From Flavobacteriaceae bacterium (GTDB taxonomy: Bacteria > Bacteroidota > Bacteroidia > Flavobacteriales > Flavobacteriaceae): DNA of 50,647 nt. The notes under the pieces are model-generated. The model worked only from the letters and a program-made list of their open reading frames with translations, was not told the DNA's origin and ran no database searches. Each line of letters starts with the position of its first letter. Position 1 is the first letter of the stretch. Position numbers and translations under genes: made by a program. Shown here one piece after another: positions 24,373 through 34,008 of this stretch. Where the stretch lies: the NCBI GenBank assembly GCA_029938265.1, contig JAOZVI010000006.1, forward strand, positions 1-50,647, read 5' to 3'.

Positions 24373-26676
24373 TCATCCAAAATTCTTCTTTTCCCAATCA
24401 TGCTCATCATAATACAAATTCAAAATATTCATACAAGCTTTTATTAAATCTTTTGTTTCTAATAAAATTAGAAAATACAATGTAGTGTTTTTAGGACTTG
24501 TTGTGTCTTTCTGTCTTGTTCGTTCTACTTGTTTATGAATAGAATCACTAACCTCTGTAAGTAATGATAGTTTTGATTCTATGATATCAGGAACTATTTT
24601 ATCAAATGTACGTGAATCAAATACTTTTCTTATTTTATCAAATAATTCAATCAGTTTATCATTAATTTCTAACAATTCTTCAATTTGTCTTTTCTTTAAT
24701 TTTTTATGATTGTTATTAATATGTTTATGACTAACTTTTGCTATTAAACTTGAAGATTGCGCTATGTCCTGTAAACTTCCAATGATATCAATATAAAACT
24801 TGCTAGCACCGAGATAAGAATCATCCAGATCTTTAATAAAATAAAAAATATCATTTTGCAAATGTTCAATTTCAGTCTCTAATTTTTTTACGTTCCCCTT
24901 TGCTTTTTTTAGGGTTGCCAGATCTTGATTTACCAAACCATTTATCGTAGTATTATTAATTCTGCCAACTCTTTTTAGTGCCTTAGAAATATTATCAGCA
25001 CTTTCTTCAATTACCCCATGAATTGATTTACTTTCAGCTTTATTCAAGCTGTCTTCTGCTTTAATTTGGCCAATTTTTTTATGATGACTCATATAGTTTC
25101 TTACCAAAACTATTACCACAAATAACAATAATACTGCAATCATAGTTGCACCACCCAAATGAATTAAATAAGCCACCAAAGCTGAAGCAATAAATGCACT
25201 AAGGGCTGTTCCAAACCATCCACCAATAACATTCAATACTCCTGCAACACGATATACTGCACTTTCGCTACCCCAGGCTCTATCTGCTAAAGAAGTACCC
25301 ATTGCTACCATAAAAGTTACATAAGTTGTTGATAATGGTAATTTGTACGAAGTGGCAATTGATATTAATACACCTGCCACCATTAAATTCACAGCAGCTC
25401 GTACCATATCAAAAGCAGGTAATTCATGTATTTTACCTTTATCCAGTTCAATAACTGGTTTTTCAAATTGTTTATCAATTTTTTTATTTAAAGAACTTGG
25501 AATCATGATTTCTGTGTACTTTGAAATCATCATAGATCCTCTTACTAATGTTCTTGAAAAAAAGTTTGGGTTGAAGCGTTCTTGTGTTTCTCCCTGACTA
25601 GACAGATCAAGTGAAGTTTTAACTACATTTTTGGCTTTACTTGAAAACCATAAGGTCAACACCATAACTAAACCTGCAAATAATAGAAGTAATGTAGGTG
25701 TAGCAACTTTTTTTCCTAAAATATCCATAGAAAATTCAGCCGCTGCCAAACCATCAACATTAACTAAAGGATCTATCCAAGCCTGGTAGGATTGCCAAGC
25801 GGCAATTGGTACACCAATAAAGTTAACCAGATCATTTCCTGCAAATGCTAATGCAAGGGCAAAAGTACCTACCAAAATAATTAACTTATAAATATTTGTT
25901 TTTAGGATAGTTATGAAAAAATAGGAAAGTAAAGACCAAATTACAAAACTAACCGTGACAATTGAAAAAACATTGTTCTCTAAAAAATCTTTAATTGTTG
26001 CACCACCAATAATATCAAAGCTCTGCTTTGCAATATCTGCACCCTTAATCCCTTTCATAAGGATAAAATATACCATGGCCGTCAATGCAACACCACCAAA
26101 CAAAGCACCAACCCAGTTGGCTTTTTTCTCAAAATTAAACGACAATAACAGTCGCGAAATAAATTGAACAAAAGCTCCAACGGAAAAAGCAACTACTACA
26201 GAAAGCAAAATTCCCAATATAATTTGTGTGGCTTTTGCAGTATTGATATAATTAGAAACATCAGAAAAAGTACCATTATCAGCACCAATTTTTATTAGTG
26301 CCATGGCAACTGCAGCACCCAATAATTCAAATACAATAGATACAGTAGTTGATGTTGGCATTCCTAAAGTATTAAAGAAATCGAGTAATAATATATCGGT
26401 AATCATTACCGCCATAAAAATAATCATGATCTCATTAAAATAGAATTCACTTGGTACAAAAATTCCTTTACGGGCAACTTCCATCATACCACTTGAGAAA
26501 ACAGCACCAAACGCAATACCCAAACTGGCAACAATCATAATTGTTTTAAAAGAAACGGCTTTAGAACCAATCGCAGAATTTAAGAAATTTACAGCATCAT
26601 TACTAACGCCCACTACAAGATCAGCTATGGCTAGAATTGCCAAAGCTACTACCATTAATAAATAAATATTTTCCAT
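24373..26676 (-). CDS. Pit-family inorganic phosphate transporter with C-terminal PhoU-like domain
   Basis: A 767-residue inner-membrane protein. Residues 1-530 are a PiT/PHO4 transporter with about a dozen hydrophobic helices and the two duplicated signature regions: VVGVSNDAVNFLNSAIGSKA near the N-terminus and AFAGNDLVNFIGVP in the second half. Residues about 545-767 are soluble and helical, containing ESADNISKALKRVGRINN and long heptad-rich segments, as in the PhoU-like domains fused to some bacterial Pit proteins. It would import phosphate using H+ or Na+, with the tail probably controlling activity. No pst, phoBR or separate phoU gene is nearby. It stands alone upstream of the Tricorn-like gene. 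Confidence 0.93.
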   Translation of the reverse strand: MENIYLLMVVALAILAIADLVVGVSNDAVNFLNSAIGSKAVSFKTIMIVASLGIAFGAVFSSGMMEVARKGIFVPSEFYFNEIMIIFMAVMITDILLLDFFNTLGMPTSTTVSIVFELLGAAVAMALIKIGADNGTFSDVSNYINTAKATQIILGILLSVVVAFSVGAFVQFISRLLLSFNFEKKANWVGALFGGVALTAMVYFILMKGIKGADIAKQSFDIIGGATIKDFLENNVFSIVTVSFVIWSLLSYFFITILKTNIYKLIILVGTFALALAFAGNDLVNFIGVPIAAWQSYQAWIDPLVNVDGLAAAEFSMDILGKKVATPTLLLLFAGLVMVLTLWFSSKAKNVVKTSLDLSSQGETQERFNPNFFSRTLVRGSMMISKYTEIMIPSSLNKKIDKQFEKPVIELDKGKIHELPAFDMVRAAVNLMVAGVLISIATSYKLPLSTTYVTFMVAMGTSLADRAWGSESAVYRVAGVLNVIGGWFGTALSAFIASALVAYLIHLGGATMIAVLLLFVVIVLVRNYMSHHKKIGQIKAEDSLNKAESKSIHGVIEESADNISKALKRVGRINNTTINGLVNQDLATLKKAKGNVKKLETEIEHLQNDIFYFIKDLDDSYLGASKFYIDIIGSLQDIAQSSSLIAKVSHKHINNNHKKLKKRQIEELLEINDKLIELFDKIRKVFDSRTFDKIVPDIIESKLSLLTEVSDSIHKQVERTRQKDTTSPKNTTLYFLILLETKDLIKACMNILNLYYDEHDWEKKNFG

Positions 26677-26868
26677 TTTTAAATATTTTGAGTTATTGCT
26701 AAATTATATTCCCTGTTCTAAAGTAGAATCCAAAAAAACATCTTATAAAATTAATCTAAATGTTTATATAAATGAAATTTATTATTGATTTCATTTCAAA
26801 AATATTTTTTTATAGATCAAGAAGGTGTATTTCAAAAAAATGTACCTTGCAAAATCTAAATTTTTATC

Positions 26869-28212
26869 ATGAACTGGGAACAATTACTCTCCTTAAAACG
26901 ATATGGAGATACACAAAAACGACTGCGAATTGATCAGGATGAATCCAGATTAGGTTTTGAAGTAGATTATGATCGAATTATTTTTTCAGATTCTTTTAGA
27001 AGCTTACAGGATAAAACTCAAGTAGTACCACTTTCAAAAACTGATTTTGTTCATACGCGTCTCACACATAGCCTGGAAGTTTCCGTTGTTGCCCGTTCAT
27101 TAGGCAGAATTGTAGGAAAACACATTATTGAAAAATATCCCAATTTAAAGGATAAAGGTTATCAAGCTAATGATTTTGGTGCAATAGCAGCAGCAGCAGC
27201 TCTCTCTCATGATATTGGCAATCCTCCATTTGGCCATAGTGGCGAAAAAGCAATTGGAGAATATTTTAATTCCGGTAACGGAAAAATATTCAAAGATCGA
27301 CTGACAAAAAAACAGTGGCAAGATCTGATCGATTTTGAAGGAAATGCAAACGGTTTTAAAATTTTAACCGAAACTAAAAATGGAATTTCAGGTGGGTTGC
27401 GACTATCATATGCAACATTAGGTGCATTTATTAAATATCCCAAAGAATCTTTACCCAAAAAACCCACTAAAAATGTTGCAGATAAAAAGTATGGAATCTT
27501 TCAAAATAATATTCCTTTTTTTAAAGATGTAGTTAATGAACTCGGTTTAGAAAAATTAAGAAACGATGAAAATTTAGCCTATACCAGACATCCTTTGGCT
27601 TTTTTAGTTGAAGCTGCTGATGATATTTGCTATACCATTATAGATTTTGAAGATGGCATCAATTTAGATCTGGTTTCTGAAGACTATGCCTTAGAATATT
27701 TAATAAATTTAGTGAGAGATTCAATTAATACCAAAAAATACCATTCATTACAAAATACAAAAGACAGAATTAGCTATTTAAGAGCTTTAGCCATTGGTAA
27801 TTTAATTCAAGAAGCTGCTAAAGTATATATTGAAAATGAAGAAGGTATATTACTTGGAAATTATCAAAATTCATTACTTGAAAAATGTAAATATGAAGCA
27901 CAGATCAATGATATCATAACACTTAGTGTAGAAAAGATCTATAAGAGTAAAGATGTTGTAGAAAAAGAAATTGCCGGATATAAAATTATTGCAGATCTTT
28001 TAGATGTTTTTATCTCAGCTATAAATAATACATTTGATCATTCTGCATCAAGTTATGATCAATTAATCATGTTACTTCTTCCTGAAAAATTTAAAAATAT
28101 ATCTGATGATCTATATACTCGAGTTTTAAATACCTGTAACTTTATATCTGGTTTATCAGATGGTTACGCCATTTTAATTCACAAAAAAATAAAAGGAATT
28201 GATATCCGATAA
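26869..28212 (+). CDS. dgt: deoxyguanosinetriphosphate triphosphohydrolase
   Basis: A 447-residue HD-domain enzyme that removes triphosphate from dGTP (or other dNTPs) in the cytosol, lowering nucleotide pools. Metal-binding residues are seen in HTRLTHSLEVS and in LSHDIGNPPFGHSGEKAI, with a later Asp in VEAADDICYTIID. Overall layout fits the Dgt type 1 family. It converges on the DUF3078 gene; an inverted repeat lies between the two stops. The start follows AT-rich sequence with only a poor promoter match. Confidence 0.94.
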   Translation: MNWEQLLSLKRYGDTQKRLRIDQDESRLGFEVDYDRIIFSDSFRSLQDKTQVVPLSKTDFVHTRLTHSLEVSVVARSLGRIVGKHIIEKYPNLKDKGYQANDFGAIAAAAALSHDIGNPPFGHSGEKAIGEYFNSGNGKIFKDRLTKKQWQDLIDFEGNANGFKILTETKNGISGGLRLSYATLGAFIKYPKESLPKKPTKNVADKKYGIFQNNIPFFKDVVNELGLEKLRNDENLAYTRHPLAFLVEAADDICYTIIDFEDGINLDLVSEDYALEYLINLVRDSINTKKYHSLQNTKDRISYLRALAIGNLIQEAAKVYIENEEGILLGNYQNSLLEKCKYEAQINDIITLSVEKIYKSKDVVEKEIAGYKIIADLLDVFISAINNTFDHSASSYDQLIMLLLPEKFKNISDDLYTRVLNTCNFISGLSDGYAILIHKKIKGIDIR

Positions 28213-28249
28213 AAATTAATTTGCAATTATTTATCAATTACCTTTGAAT

Positions 28250-28279
28250 AACTTTGTGAAACAGCAATTACACAAAGTT
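28250..28279. terminator. inverted repeat between convergent dgt and DUF3078 genes
   Basis: AACTTTGTG (28250-28258) and CACAAAGTT (28271-28279) form a 9-bp stem with a 12-base loop in the 110-base gap between convergent genes. There is no strong T tract, so its role as a terminator is uncertain; it could be a repeat remnant. Confidence 0.4.
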
Positions 28280-28322
28280 GCACGAAGAAATGCGAAATTT
28301 TGCAGAAAAGAAGAAATTTTAG

Positions 28323-29594
28323 TTAAAAACTATATAAAATTCCGATACCAAGTTTTTGCATAAATTGTACTCTGGCTTCAAAAATTTCAATTTCACCATC
28401 TTCATTAACTTCTTTATATTTAATATCATCATCATAAATTAGATGTGTGCCTATGTTTGCTTCAAATAATTTATTTATTTTAAATTTAAAATCTAATCGC
28501 CAATCTACATCAATATTCCCAAAGTTGTTAAAATAATCCGTGTACAATGACAATTGATTTAACATAGCTACGTTTTTAAAGATCTCTGTTTCCCAACGAC
28601 CTTGAATTAAAGTACCAAATTCTATCCTTGCATTTTTTCCTTTTTCAAGCCCAAAAGCACCTTCTTCTGATAATTTATCATCATAAACAAAAGTAGATTT
28701 AAAAGTTAATGGTGATAAATAAACGGTAAGATCTTTAGGTTTTAAAATATACTGTGTTCCAGCTCCAAAAAACAGGTAGGCAGGGGCAAAAAACCTTGAT
28801 ATTGGATTTTCAGTATCAGGATATTTATAACCATCCGTAAATTGAGTATTAAAATTAAATTTCATGGAATAATACCATTTAGAATTAATATTTCTTTTAT
28901 ACCCAAAAGTTGAATTTAATCTAATTTCATCGTCTGTTTTTCTAAGTTCCCTGTCTTCCTGTTTATTCAACCCATAACGCATTCTAATTTCATTCTCCCA
29001 AAGAATATTCTGATTCTCATAGGTTCGTGTAAAATTAACTTTTAACAATCCTGCAATAGAATTAACACCTCCGGCATTCCAGTTCTTAAAAGCTACCTGA
29101 TTGAAATCAAATGCTATACTATTTTCATTTTTCCACCATTCAGGATCTACAACACGGACAATTTTATTCATCTTAATTTGATTGACTTGTTCCGGTATTG
29201 TAAATATATCCATTTTATAATCAAGCTTAGTACCGATAAAGATTTTAGCCTTTGGTTTTACAACATAAGAAGTGTCATTTGTAAATTCGTTAATTTTCAT
29301 CCTGTAACGAGGTGTAAAAAGAGTGTCTTTACTGTAAGAATCAACAGATACAATATAGTAGGGTTTTAAAAGAGAATCCAATAATTTCTTATTTATAGAG
29401 ATTAATTCGGCTCTATAAATTTTATTATTCATTAAAATATCAATGTTATTATACCCTTTAAAATCCATAATTATTTGTGTAGTGTCTATATGAATTTTAG
29501 CTTTAGAAGTTTCTAAAACCTTAGCAGAATCCTTTATCTGAGCATATGAAAAAGTGGAAATAAAAATAAAACATAAAAAAATAAAAGTTCTCAT
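28323..29594 (-). CDS. DUF3078 outer-membrane beta-barrel-like protein
   Basis: A 423-residue exported protein with a clear signal peptide (RTFIFLCFIFISTFSYAQ). From about residue 148 it matches DUF3078: WWKNENSIAFDFNQVAFKNWNAGG, followed by alternating amphipathic strands and aromatic pairs, and ends in Phe (GIGILYSF), as many outer-membrane barrels do. The family is typical of Bacteroidota and has no assigned function. It starts 16 bases after the dxs stop on the same strand, so it is probably co-transcribed with dxs. From memory this dxs-DUF3078-dgt neighbourhood recurs in flavobacteria. Confidence 0.88.
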   Translation of the reverse strand: MRTFIFLCFIFISTFSYAQIKDSAKVLETSKAKIHIDTTQIIMDFKGYNNIDILMNNKIYRAELISINKKLLDSLLKPYYIVSVDSYSKDTLFTPRYRMKINEFTNDTSYVVKPKAKIFIGTKLDYKMDIFTIPEQVNQIKMNKIVRVVDPEWWKNENSIAFDFNQVAFKNWNAGGVNSIAGLLKVNFTRTYENQNILWENEIRMRYGLNKQEDRELRKTDDEIRLNSTFGYKRNINSKWYYSMKFNFNTQFTDGYKYPDTENPISRFFAPAYLFFGAGTQYILKPKDLTVYLSPLTFKSTFVYDDKLSEEGAFGLEKGKNARIEFGTLIQGRWETEIFKNVAMLNQLSLYTDYFNNFGNIDVDWRLDFKFKINKLFEANIGTHLIYDDDIKYKEVNEDGEIEIFEARVQFMQKLGIGILYSF

Positions 29595-29610
29595 ATAAAA
29601 TGTAAAAAAT

Positions 29611-31407
29611 TTAATCCTTTAAAAATGATTTAATGGTTTCATAAAGTGAAGCCTCATTTAATCCAACCAATTGTAAAAGTTCTTCAATGGTACCTTGTTC
29701 AATAAATTGATCTGGAATTCCAATATTCTTTATCATATTTTTATAATTATTTTGATTGGCAAATTCTAAAACAGCGCTACCAAAACCTCCGGTTAAAGCA
29801 CCTTCTTCAATAGTTATTATCTTCTCAAACTTATTAAATATTTGATTTAACAAACTAATATCCAGTGGTTTTACAAAGCGCATATTATAATGGGCAATAG
29901 TTCCTTCCGGAAATTTTTTCACGATCCCTTTAATTTTTTCTCCAATAGTTCCAATACTTAAAATCGCTATTTCATCTCCTTCTATTACAATTTCTCCTTT
30001 ACCTATTTCGAGTTTCTTAAATGGTTGTTTCCAGTTTTTTATAAAACCCCTTCCTCTTGGATATCGTATTGCAATCGGACCATCTAAACCTAATTGAGCG
30101 GTAAACATTATATTGCGAAGCTCTAATTCATTTTTCGGAGCAAAAATGATCATATTTGGTATTGTTCGCAAATATGCCAAATCAAAAACACCATGGTGAG
30201 TTGCACCATCTTCACCAACTAAACCCGCTCTATCCAAACAAAAGATTACAGGTAATTTCTGTAAAGCCACATCATGAATTACCTGATCATAAGCACGCTG
30301 CAAAAACGTAGAATAAATCGCACAAAAAGGAATCATTCCTTGTGTAGCCATTCCTGCAGCTAATGTTACAGCATGCTGTTCGGCAATTCCAACATCAAAA
30401 GCTCTTTCAGGAAATTCTTCAATCATATATTTTAATGAAGTACCGGTTGGCATTGCTGGCGTTATCCCAATAATGCGCTTATTTTGCCTGGCGAGCTCTA
30501 CTAAAGTTAATCCAAAAATATCTTGAAATTTAGGTGTTGAATTACCATGTTTATTTAAATAAATATCTCCCGTGATCTTATCAAATTTACCAGGGGCATG
30601 ATAGGTTATTTGATCTTGTTCCGCCTGATGTAAACCTTTTCCTTTTTTGGTAATGACATGTAAAAACTTAGGACCTTTAATTGTTTTTAATCTATCTAAT
30701 TCCGTGATAAGCACCCCAATATCATGTCCGTCAACCGGACCGGAATAAGAAAAATTTAAAGCTTCAAAAATATTGTCCTGCTCATCACATAAGCTTGTTT
30801 TATGTATACCCTTCCCGTTTTTTACTGAAGTTAAATAGTTTTTTAATGCCCCCACATTTGGGTCGATACCCATTTCATTGTCATTTAAAATGATCAATAT
30901 ATTAGAATTTGAAACACCAGCGTGATTTAATGCTTCAAAAGCCATTCCTCCGGCTATACTGGCATCACCAATTACTGCAATATGATGCTTAATTAAATCT
31001 CCTTTTAATCTTGAAGCAATTGCCATTCCTAATGCAGCAGAGATCGAAGTAGAAGCATGACCAACTCCAAAAGCATCATAGATACTTTCATCTCTTTTTG
31101 GAAAACCAGAAATTCCACCATATTGTCTATTGGTATGAAAAACATCTTTTCTTCCTGTTAAAATCTTATGAGGATATGCCTGATGACCAACATCCCAAAC
31201 CAATAGATCATTTGGTGCATCAAAAACATAATGCAAAGCAATTGTCAGTTCAACCACACCTAAACTAGAACCCAAATGACCTTTTTTTTCAGAAACGATA
31301 TCGATGATAAATCTTCTGATCTCCTTTGCCAGATCAGGTAATTCAGATATCTTTAGTTTCTTTAAATCAGCAGGACTGTTAATATGTTCTAATTTATTTT
31401 TTTTCAT
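29611..31407 (-). CDS. dxs: 1-deoxy-D-xylulose-5-phosphate synthase
   Basis: DXS joins pyruvate and glyceraldehyde 3-phosphate with thiamine diphosphate, the first step of the MEP isoprenoid pathway. The 598-residue protein has the N-terminal KKGHLGSSLGVVELTIALHYVFD, the ThDP motif GDASIAGGMAFEALN...ILNDNEMGI, and the transketolase centre GIAEQHAVTLAAGMA with the catalytic Glu. I start at 31407 (MKKNKLEHINSP). The frame is open to 31449, but a full promoter lies inside that extension with its start just before 31407. It is divergent from murI and leads a short unit with the DUF3078 gene. Confidence 0.96.
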   Translation of the reverse strand: MKKNKLEHINSPADLKKLKISELPDLAKEIRRFIIDIVSEKKGHLGSSLGVVELTIALHYVFDAPNDLLVWDVGHQAYPHKILTGRKDVFHTNRQYGGISGFPKRDESIYDAFGVGHASTSISAALGMAIASRLKGDLIKHHIAVIGDASIAGGMAFEALNHAGVSNSNILIILNDNEMGIDPNVGALKNYLTSVKNGKGIHKTSLCDEQDNIFEALNFSYSGPVDGHDIGVLITELDRLKTIKGPKFLHVITKKGKGLHQAEQDQITYHAPGKFDKITGDIYLNKHGNSTPKFQDIFGLTLVELARQNKRIIGITPAMPTGTSLKYMIEEFPERAFDVGIAEQHAVTLAAGMATQGMIPFCAIYSTFLQRAYDQVIHDVALQKLPVIFCLDRAGLVGEDGATHHGVFDLAYLRTIPNMIIFAPKNELELRNIMFTAQLGLDGPIAIRYPRGRGFIKNWKQPFKKLEIGKGEIVIEGDEIAILSIGTIGEKIKGIVKKFPEGTIAHYNMRFVKPLDISLLNQIFNKFEKIITIEEGALTGGFGSAVLEFANQNNYKNMIKNIGIPDQFIEQGTIEELLQLVGLNEASLYETIKSFLKD

Positions 31408-31412
31408 ACAAA

Positions 31413-31443
31413 CAAAACTACGATTATCTTTGATGTAAGCAAA
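31413..31443 (-). promoter_or_regulatory. dxs promoter
   Basis: On the minus strand, -33 TTTG (31440-31443), a 19-base spacer and -7 TAGTTTTG (31413-31420) match the Bacteroidota consensus at every fixed position. Transcription would begin around 31408, directly at the dxs start codon (31407), implying a leaderless or nearly leaderless mRNA. It overlaps the divergent murI promoter. Confidence 0.65.
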
Positions 31444-31461
31444 AAACAACGCTTATATTTG
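31429..31461 (+). promoter_or_regulatory. murI promoter
   Basis: -33 TTTG (31429-31432), a 21-base spacer, and -7 TATATTTG (31454-31461). The predicted start near 31466 leaves about 4 bases before the murI ATG at 31470. It overlaps the dxs promoter on the other strand, so the two RNA polymerases would compete for the same DNA. Confidence 0.6.
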
Positions 31462-31469
31462 TTTATAAA

Positions 31470-32258
31470 ATGAATGAAAACCCAATAGGTATATTTGATT
31501 CCGGAGTTGGTGGTATCACAATTTTTGAAGAAATTCATAAATTACTTCCCCATGAAAACATCATTTATTTAGCAGATAGTAAAAATGCTCCTTATGGAAA
31601 TAAATCTGAAGAAGAAATTATTGAATTCAGCATTAAAAATACGGATTTTCTTTTAAAAAAAGGTTGTAAACTAATTGTTGTGGCCTGTAATACTGCTTCT
31701 ACGAATGCAGTTAAATATTTAAGAGAAAAGTATGATGTTCCATTTATTAGAGTACAACCGGCGATCAAACCTGCAGCTTTAAGTTCTAAAACAAAAACTG
31801 TTGGAATTTTAGCAACTAAAAGGACTCTAAAAAGTGATCTCTTATTTGAAACATCACAAAGATTTGCTCAAGGAATAGAGGTAGTTGAAAAAGTTGGAGA
31901 GGGTTTGGTTTCATTAATAGAATCTGATAAAATTCAAACATCAGAGATGAATGATCTTTTAAATAAATATTTACAACCAATGCTTGAAAAAAATATTGAC
32001 CATCTTGTTTTAGGATGTACACATTATCCTTTTTTAATACCTCAAATTAAGAAAATAGTAGGTAATAAAGTTAAGATTCTTGATTCGGGCGAAGCAATTG
32101 CACGTCAAACCAAAAATATTTTAAACTTGGAAAATCTACTCAATAAAAATAATACAATCCCTTACCAATATTTTTATAGCAATAAAGATCCTGATGTGTT
32201 ACAAAAAATTTTAAACCACTACGATTGTAATTTAAAAGTTTATAAAATTAATTTTTAG
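31470..32258 (+). CDS. murI: glutamate racemase
   Basis: MurI makes D-glutamate for peptidoglycan. The 262-residue protein begins NPIGIFDSGVGGITIFEEI. It has both catalytic cysteines in their usual settings, VVACNTAST and LGCTHYPFL, with DSKNAPYGNKS between. Its stop is one base from the tadA start, so the two are co-transcribed. It is divergent from dxs and shares overlapping promoter DNA with it. Confidence 0.96.
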   Translation: MNENPIGIFDSGVGGITIFEEIHKLLPHENIIYLADSKNAPYGNKSEEEIIEFSIKNTDFLLKKGCKLIVVACNTASTNAVKYLREKYDVPFIRVQPAIKPAALSSKTKTVGILATKRTLKSDLLFETSQRFAQGIEVVEKVGEGLVSLIESDKIQTSEMNDLLNKYLQPMLEKNIDHLVLGCTHYPFLIPQIKKIVGNKVKILDSGEAIARQTKNILNLENLLNKNNTIPYQYFYSNKDPDVLQKILNHYDCNLKVYKINF

Positions 32259-32259
32259 T

Positions 32260-32709
32260 ATGGAAAACCCCTTTAATGATGAATACTTTATGAAAAAAGC
32301 GCTTCAAGAAGCTGAAACCGCCTTTATAAAAGGTGAAGTGCCAATTGGAGCAATTATTGTAATCAATGATAAAATTATTGCTCGTACGCATAATTTAACA
32401 GAAACCTTAAACGATGTAACAGCTCATGCCGAAATGCAGGCATTTACCTCTGCTGCTGATTTTTTAGGTGGAAAATATTTACATAAATGTATTTTATATG
32501 TTACTTTAGAGCCATGCCAAATGTGTGCCGGAGCAAGTTACTGGACACAAATTGACAAAATTGTATTTGGCGCATCAGATCTACACAGAGGTTTCAAACA
32601 TTTTAATACAACTTTGCATCCAAAGACTAAAGTTGTTGGTGGTGTTTTAGAAAAAGAATGCGGTGAAATTATCAAACGTTTTTTTATCGAAAAAAGAAAT
32701 TTGAACTAG
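32260..32709 (+). CDS. tadA: tRNA-specific adenosine deaminase (TadA-type)
   Basis: A 149-residue zinc deaminase. The active site is HAEMQAF (zinc His and proton-shuttling Glu) plus PCQMCAGA (two zinc Cys). Family members convert adenosine 34 to inosine in tRNA-Arg; a guanine or general nucleoside deaminase role cannot be excluded, as Bacteroidota copies are often annotated only as nucleoside deaminase. The length and the EPCQMCAGA motif favour TadA. It follows murI by one base. Confidence 0.88.
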   Translation: MENPFNDEYFMKKALQEAETAFIKGEVPIGAIIVINDKIIARTHNLTETLNDVTAHAEMQAFTSAADFLGGKYLHKCILYVTLEPCQMCAGASYWTQIDKIVFGASDLHRGFKHFNTTLHPKTKVVGGVLEKECGEIIKRFFIEKRNLN

Positions 32710-32717
32710 AGGACATC

Positions 32718-32945
32718 CTAACGATCTTTTTTATCTTCATTTCGGTTTTGAAATAAACGATATTTTGATAGATCTTTATCTTTATAGCGATGATATATAA
32801 ATAGTGGCATAAAAACAAAAGCAAAGATCAAAACTCCAAATCCGATAAACTTTTCTCCCTGTCCTTCATTGATTGAATTAATATAAAACCCATAAATAAT
32901 TAATCCTGTAACAATAACAAAAACTGTCGTTATAATTAATTTCAT
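32718..32945 (-). CDS. small two-helix membrane protein of unknown function
   Basis: A 75-residue protein I do not recognise. It has two hydrophobic segments (residues about 3-22, IITTVFVIVTGLIIYGFYI, and about 34-54, GFGVLIFAFVFMPLFIYHRY). A strongly charged C-terminal tail (KDKDLSKYRLFQNRNEDKKDR) is probably cytoplasmic. I prefer the ATG at 32945 to the upstream one at 32969. It converges on tadA with 8 bases between the stops and is divergent from the glycerophosphodiesterase gene. Confidence 0.7.
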   Translation of the reverse strand: MKLIITTVFVIVTGLIIYGFYINSINEGQGEKFIGFGVLIFAFVFMPLFIYHRYKDKDLSKYRLFQNRNEDKKDR

Positions 32946-33012
32946 ACTTAACACAATATTTAAATGCAAAATTACAAAAAGTTATATCTTTAGGATTTAA
33001 AATTTGTATTCA

Positions 33013-33999
33013 ATGTATAAAATTTATGTTTTAATTTTTTTATCTTTTATTACCCTAATCCATCAATTAAATTCTCAAAATAAAGTGAATGAAAAAAATA
33101 AAAAACTGGTTATAGCACATCGTGGTGCATCAGGATATTTGCCTGAACATACTTTAGAAGCAAAATCAATGGCATATGCAATGAATGCTGACTATCTTGA
33201 ACAAGATCTTGTTTTGAGCAAAGATAATATCCCTATCGTTATTCATGATATTTACCTGGATGATATAACAGATGTTGAAGCAAAATTTCCTGCTAAAATT
33301 AGGGATGACGGACGTTTTTATGTAATTGATTTTTCTTATAATGAATTATTACAATTAAATGTAACGGAAAGATTTGACTCTAAAACTAGAAAAGCTGTTT
33401 TTCAAAATAGATTTTCGGTTGGAAAATCAAATTTTAAATTACACTCTTTTCAAGATGAAATAGAATTGATCCAAGGATTAAATAAAAGTACCGGTAAAAA
33501 TATTGGCATTTATCCTGAAATTAAAAACCCTGAATTTCATCGTGAAAACAAAAAAGATATTTCTAAGATCGTATTAAAAATTTTAAATGATTACGGTTAT
33601 AAAAATAAAACTAACAATTGTATTTTACAATGCTTTGATGCAACTGAATTAAAACGAATAAGAAATGATCTGAAAAGTGAACTGTTTTTAACTCAGTTAA
33701 TAGAAATCCCAGGGCAAGAAGAATTAATATCTGAATATGCAACTTATGCAGATGCTATTGGACCTTGGATAAAACTTTTAATTGCAGGATATGATAAAAA
33801 TGGTAAAATTATCTTTTCTGATCTGGTAAAAGATGCACATGCTTCAGGTTTAAAGGTACATGCATTTACCTTTAGAGCCGATCAATTAGGAGATTTTCCT
33901 TCTTTTGAAAAATTATTGGATTTTGGTTTAAATGGTGCTGGTGTTGATGGGGTTTTTACAGATTTTCCTGATAAAGTTGTAGATTTTGTGAACAAGTAG
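33013..33999 (+). CDS. glpQ: exported glycerophosphodiester phosphodiesterase (GlpQ-type)
   Basis: A 328-residue TIM-barrel enzyme that splits glycerophosphodiesters into glycerol 3-phosphate and an alcohol. An N-terminal signal peptide (YKIYVLIFLSFITLIHQLNS) places it in the periplasm. Active-site groups are AHRGASGYLPEHTLEA (catalytic His), EQDLVLSKDNIPIVIHD (Glu, Asp and second His) and YPEIKNP. The frame opens at a TTG at 33004, but the ATG three codons later is the better start. A strong bidirectional hairpin follows the stop. It probably recovers phosphate and glycerol from lipid breakdown. Confidence 0.93.
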   Translation: MYKIYVLIFLSFITLIHQLNSQNKVNEKNKKLVIAHRGASGYLPEHTLEAKSMAYAMNADYLEQDLVLSKDNIPIVIHDIYLDDITDVEAKFPAKIRDDGRFYVIDFSYNELLQLNVTERFDSKTRKAVFQNRFSVGKSNFKLHSFQDEIELIQGLNKSTGKNIGIYPEIKNPEFHRENKKDISKIVLKILNDYGYKNKTNNCILQCFDATELKRIRNDLKSELFLTQLIEIPGQEELISEYATYADAIGPWIKLLIAGYDKNGKIIFSDLVKDAHASGLKVHAFTFRADQLGDFPSFEKLLDFGLNGAGVDGVFTDFPDKVVDFVNK

Positions 34000-34008
34000 A
34001 GGTCAAAA

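Noticed and set aside
31408-31449. N-terminal extension of dxs
   Set aside because: The dxs promoter lies within it and the extra residues have no family match.
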